A stretch of 62,177 bases of DNA from Gemmatimonadaceae bacterium (GTDB taxonomy: Bacteria > Gemmatimonadota > Gemmatimonadetes > Gemmatimonadales > Gemmatimonadaceae), in the NCBI GenBank assembly GCA_036003045.1, contig DASYSS010000043.1, positions 1 through 62,177 on the forward strand, read 5' to 3'. Positions 59,455-62,177 of this stretch are shown piece after piece. Within the stretch, counting starts at the first letter, position 1, and every line of letters begins with the position of its first letter. The notes under the pieces are model-generated. The model had not been told where the DNA came from, searched no databases, and saw only the letters and a list, made by a program, of their open reading frames with translations. The position numbers and the translations under genes are program-made.

Positions 59455-60407
59455 CGCGGCAGTCCATCGAGAAATCTCATGACCTCGGGCCAGACGAAAT
59501 CCGGCCGCTCCGCGTACAACATGTGCGCGGCGTGCGGAAGGCGGACCAACTTGCTGCCGGGTATCGTCGTCCACTGGGCCACCATGTCCATCGGGATCGC
59601 GTCCTCTTCGCCGTGCATGATGAGCGTCGGCACGTGAAGCGTTTTCAACGACGGCCGCAGATCCCAATCGCCGTACGAGGCCATGACGGCGCCGTTGGTC
59701 GTCCTCAGCCCATAGCGGATTCCCGCCGGATCCGACGCGCAGAGGTCGGAATGAATGCGCGACACCGATGACGGATCGGCGACGCGCGGGACTAGTCCGG
59801 CCGCCCAGTAGTCGTGACAGGCCTGGCGAATGTCCTTGCCCGCGGCGAGCCGGCGATTCGCATCCGCCGCTTTCGCGCTCAGCGTGCTGTCCATTCGCGC
59901 TTGCATCGTCTTTCCAAAGCGCTGCCAGAAATCGGCGCGATAGGGCGGGACCGGACCGAAGAGAACCATCGCGCGTACGTGTTCCGGATGCGCGATCGCG
60001 TACGATGCGGCGAGAAGGGGTCCGTACGAATGCGCGACAAGGATGGCTCGATCGACGTTGAAATGACGCCGGACGGCGTCGAGGTCCGCGATCTGTGCCG
60101 CGGCCGTGAGAACGGTCGTGTCCCGCGGCAGCGTCGAACGGCCGGTACCGCGCTGGTCATAGAAGATCACCACGTGCTTGTCGGCGAGCGGCGTGAAGTC
60201 GCCGTAGATGCTCTCGAGATCGACGCCGGGCCCGCCGTGAATCGCGATGATCGTGTCGCGGCCGTGGCCGACCACTCTATAGAAGAGGCGGACGGAGTCG
60301 CTCGAGGCCACGTAGCCTTCGTTCGCCTTCTGCGCCTTCACGGGGCCGACCGGCATGACGGCGAGCGCCGCGAAGGCGGTCGCGAGGATGTAGCGTCGAA
60401 TTGCCAT
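59451..60407 (-). CDS. Exported alpha/beta hydrolase, proline iminopeptidase-like
   Basis: A 318-residue protein with a signal peptide (about 1-25). The alpha/beta hydrolase motifs are IAIHGGPGVDLES for the oxyanion hole, YDQRGTGRST, and the nucleophile elbow VAHSYGPLLA (Ser near 126). Late motifs are IMHGEEDAIP (acid) and LPHAAHMLY (His). HGGPG and DQRGxGRS are typical of prolyl iminopeptidases, so peptides or esters are likely substrates. Its TGA overlaps the TTG start of the MFS transporter, suggesting that it may release a product which the transporter imports (inference). The DUF1579 gene is 18 bp upstream. Confidence 0.88.
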   Translation of the reverse strand: MAIRRYILATAFAALAVMPVGPVKAQKANEGYVASSDSVRLFYRVVGHGRDTIIAIHGGPGVDLESIYGDFTPLADKHVVIFYDQRGTGRSTLPRDTTVLTAAAQIADLDAVRRHFNVDRAILVAHSYGPLLAASYAIAHPEHVRAMVLFGPVPPYRADFWQRFGKTMQARMDSTLSAKAADANRRLAAGKDIRQACHDYWAAGLVPRVADPSSVSRIHSDLCASDPAGIRYGLRTTNGAVMASYGDWDLRPSLKTLHVPTLIMHGEEDAIPMDMVAQWTTIPGSKLVRLPHAAHMLYAERPDFVWPEVMRFLDGLPR

Positions 60408-60425
60408 TGGATGATCCGGTTGATG

Positions 60426-60998
60426 CTACTTCGACGTTCTCTTGTATCGAATTTCCACCGCCTTCCACTCGGGAATCTTGGCGAAACTCAGGTAGCTCGC
60501 CACCACCATGCTATCGACGGCCGTCGGTTGAATGACAGTCCGTTGCGTCCAGGTATCCCCCGCCAGCTTGTACGACCCCTTCAGCTCGAACCGTCTCGTC
60601 CGCTCGTCCCACAATCCGTTCTCGGTGATGCGGATCGTGTTGGTGCTCGCGATGCGGGTGGCTTCGTACTCTCGCGTGCCGGTGTTGAAGCCCGTCCACG
60701 ACAGCGTCGTGAACGGCGTGCCATTCAAGACGCCGTCGATCTTCTCTTCGATGAACAGACCGCCGAGCAGCGGGCGAATCGTCGACGTGCCTTTGACCGT
60801 CACCCCGGACGCGCCCGGCTGGAACCAGAATGTCATGTCCACGTCCCAAGTGCCCGCCATCGCCGTTAGTCGGTCATGCTCTGGACTAAGTCGGAGCGCC
60901 GCTGTTCGGGTCGGCGCGGAGAGGACTCGATCGGGGTTCGCGACGACGGCGCTCATGGCAAGGAGGGTCCCGCCGATCAACGTGGCCGTGCGGTTCAT
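60426..60998 (-). CDS. DUF1579 family secreted protein
   Basis: A 190-residue protein with a signal peptide (about 1-28, LIGGTLLAMSAVVANPD). The mature part begins LSPEHDRLTAMAGTWDVDMT, then GTSTIRPLLGGLFIEEKIDG, TTLSWTGFNTGTREYEATRI and ENGLWDERTRRFELKG, the DUF1579 calycin-like beta-barrel pattern, predicted to bind a small ligand. Function is unknown. It is the first gene of the 60998-58120 group. Confidence 0.82.
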   Translation of the reverse strand: MNRTATLIGGTLLAMSAVVANPDRVLSAPTRTAALRLSPEHDRLTAMAGTWDVDMTFWFQPGASGVTVKGTSTIRPLLGGLFIEEKIDGVLNGTPFTTLSWTGFNTGTREYEATRIASTNTIRITENGLWDERTRRFELKGSYKLAGDTWTQRTVIQPTAVDSMVVASYLSFAKIPEWKAVEIRYKRTSK

Positions 60999-61209
60999 GT
61001 GTGCTTCCTCAGATGGGTTGGGTGCACGGGTAAATAGCGCCGCACGAGGCCGTCCGCGTCACCCGAATCGGTGATTTTGGCGCTGGAACAGAAAATCATG
61101 CGAAAGGATGACCCGTCGGCCAGTCCCCGACGGGACTGACGCATTCCGCCCGACAGACATCTTCCGCGATTCGCCGGAATTTCCGGCACCCGCGTAAGGA
61201 AGCGCGGAT

Positions 61210-61217
61210 CAAAGGAG
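61210..61217 (+). promoter_or_regulatory. Strong ribosome site of the DUF998 gene
   Basis: AAAGGAGG at about 61210-61217 is a near-perfect Shine-Dalgarno sequence, 9 bp before the ATG at 61227, and fixes that start. Confidence 0.7.
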
Positions 61218-61226
61218 GAAGATCAA

Positions 61227-62000
61227 ATGACGTCGGTCAGCCTTGCCGAGGGCCATGTCACGATCGCGCTGCCAACTTCCACACCGGGAACGCGCCGGGA
61301 AGTCCTGCTCGTCTGTGGCCTCGTTTCGTCGCTGCTCTACGTGGCGATGAACGTCGTATCGCCGCTCGTGTGGCGAGAATACAGCTCGGTCTCGCAAACG
61401 GTGAGCGAGCTCTCGGCAATCGGCGCACCCACTCGAGCGATCTGGCTGCCGATGGCTTTCCTCTATACGGCACTCGTGACGGTCTTCGGCTGGGGCGTCC
61501 GCGAAGCGGCCGGGAGTTCTCGCGCACTGAGGGCCGTGGGTGACCTCGTGATGGTGTACGGGCTGCTCGGCCTCGTTTGGCCGTTTGCCCCGATGCATCT
61601 TCGCCCGGCGCTCGCTGCCGGGGGCGGCATGATGACCGACACGATTCACATCGCCTTGGGCATCGTCACCGTCTTGCTCATGCTCCTCGCGATCGGCTTC
61701 GGGGCAACGGCATTCGGGCGGCGATTCCGCGTCTACTCGATTGCGACACTCGTCGTGTTGGTCGTGTTCGGTGCTCTCACCGCGGTCGAGGCGCCGGCGA
61801 TCGGCTCCAACCAGCCCACGCCGCTGATCGGCGTGTGGGAGCGTACGAACATCGCGGCGTTCCTGCTCTGGGTGATCGTGCTGTCGTGCATGCTTCTCCT
61901 CGGCCGACGCGCCCGACCCCGAGCAACCCAATCCGCCGACACCCCGTGCGTTCAATCTCGACCGCGCGAAGGAGCCTCGGCTCGTCACGTGGGCGGCTAA
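61227..62000 (+). CDS. DUF998 membrane protein
   Basis: A 257-residue protein with about six membrane helices. It shows VCGLVSSLLYVAMNVVSPLV, YSSVSQTVSELSAIGAPTRA, the hallmark of DUF998, and MTDTIHIALGIVTVLLMLL. The family has no known biochemical function. The last 30 or so residues (from about 227, RARPRATQSADTPCVQSRP) are polar and Arg-rich, unlike the family; the same bases in another frame encode a glyoxalase-like segment, so the natural C-terminus may have been lost at a junction. Confidence 0.82.
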   Translation: MTSVSLAEGHVTIALPTSTPGTRREVLLVCGLVSSLLYVAMNVVSPLVWREYSSVSQTVSELSAIGAPTRAIWLPMAFLYTALVTVFGWGVREAAGSSRALRAVGDLVMVYGLLGLVWPFAPMHLRPALAAGGGMMTDTIHIALGIVTVLLMLLAIGFGATAFGRRFRVYSIATLVVLVVFGALTAVEAPAIGSNQPTPLIGVWERTNIAAFLLWVIVLSCMLLLGRRARPRATQSADTPCVQSRPREGASARHVGG

Positions 62001-62177
62001 GACGAACGATGTGGATGCCGCGCGCGCGAACGCCGCAGCGAGCGGCATACGCCTCGGGCGCGTCCAGGACGGCCGTCGGCAGCGTCCCGACGGCGTGATG
62101 CTCTCATGGCGCTACACCGATCCCGCGACAGTCGTCGCGGACGGGTTGATTCCATTCTTCATCGACTGGGGACAGTC
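61903..62177 (+). CDS. Glyoxalase-like (VOC) protein fragment, N-terminus missing, runs off the window
   Basis: In the frame starting near 61903 the bases encode ADAPDPEQPNPP, then RAFNLDRAKEPRLVTWAAK, TNDVDAARANAAASGIRLG, PDGVMLSWRYTDP and ADGLIPFFIDWGQS to the window edge. This is the middle of a glyoxalase-like domain (PF13468 type): PRLVTWAAK and DGxIPFFIDWG are its conserved parts. No start codon or N-terminal half is visible; upstream bases belong to the DUF998 frame. It may be a decayed gene joined to the DUF998 gene, or the continuation of a frameshifted one. Confidence 0.6.

Noticed and set aside
1-62177. tRNA, rRNA, insertion sequence or prophage
   Set aside because: No cloverleaf-like sequence, transposase, integrase, terminal inverted repeats or phage structural gene was recognised by reading; a tRNA scan could still find one.

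Overview
The window looks like a chromosomal segment of a Gemmatimonadota-type bacterium (inference). It is about 65 percent GC and gene-dense. It carries families typical of that phylum: serial DUF4097 proteins behind an ECF sigma/anti-sigma pair, Ser/Thr kinases fused to TPR and TolB/FlgO-like domains, a stand-alone TonB-receptor plug protein, a tricorn-type protease, and a complex II anchor of the mycobacterial Sdh1 kind. No rRNA, tRNA, CRISPR array or insertion sequence was recognised. Many starts are GTG or TTG, and adjacent genes often overlap by 4 bp (ATGA/GTGA/TTGA), so operon calls rest mostly on these overlaps.

Layout. 1-1857 (minus): complex II flavoprotein (cut by the edge) and its membrane anchor. 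1979-6836 (minus): a tightly overlapping five-gene operon with a dicarboxylate-type symporter, a lipoprotein, a secreted cyclophilin, an APC permease and a TonB-C-domain protein. 6849-11388: small genes, including a histone-H1-like protein, a barstar-family protein with two membrane partners, DUF families, and a cold-shock gene with a long leader and a strong terminator. 11489-17276 (plus): HAD phosphatase, ECF sigma factor, zinc anti-sigma factor and four successive DUF4097 proteins, with 8-bp GGTCCACC-type tandem repeats in two spacers and inside the anti-sigma linker. 17400-19768: BI-1 protein, PIG-L deacetylase, pterin dehydratase and an HEAAH membrane protein.

19912-26842 is the most interesting block: a spore-photolyase-like radical SAM gene, imuA, imuB, a DUF3224 gene and dnaE2. 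It is a translesion mutagenesis cassette. The first two genes carry the same direct repeat, TTTC-N7-(A/G)TTC followed by GGTA, 24-27 bp before their start codons. Its 11-bp period matches the alphaproteobacterial LexA box (GTTC-N7-GTTC), so a shared damage regulon is proposed.

27319-36000: ChbG-type deacetylase with a GT2 glycosyltransferase, a serine hydrolase, a YdjM-like membrane protein, the plug protein, a methyltransferase, and a cytochrome c/copper-monooxygenase-like protein. 36095-49619: tricorn protease, three Ser/Thr kinases, an amidohydrolase and a Tat-exported M20 hydrolase with altered metal ligands. 49709-54162: DUF4397 lipoprotein, a multicopper oxidase with its copper motifs in unusual order, and a PQQ dehydrogenase. 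54584-62177: membrane protein, a decayed GNAT beside an intact one, two tandem CPBP proteins (one without catalytic glutamates), an MFS/hydrolase pair, DUF1579, DUF998, and a glyoxalase-like fragment running off the right edge.
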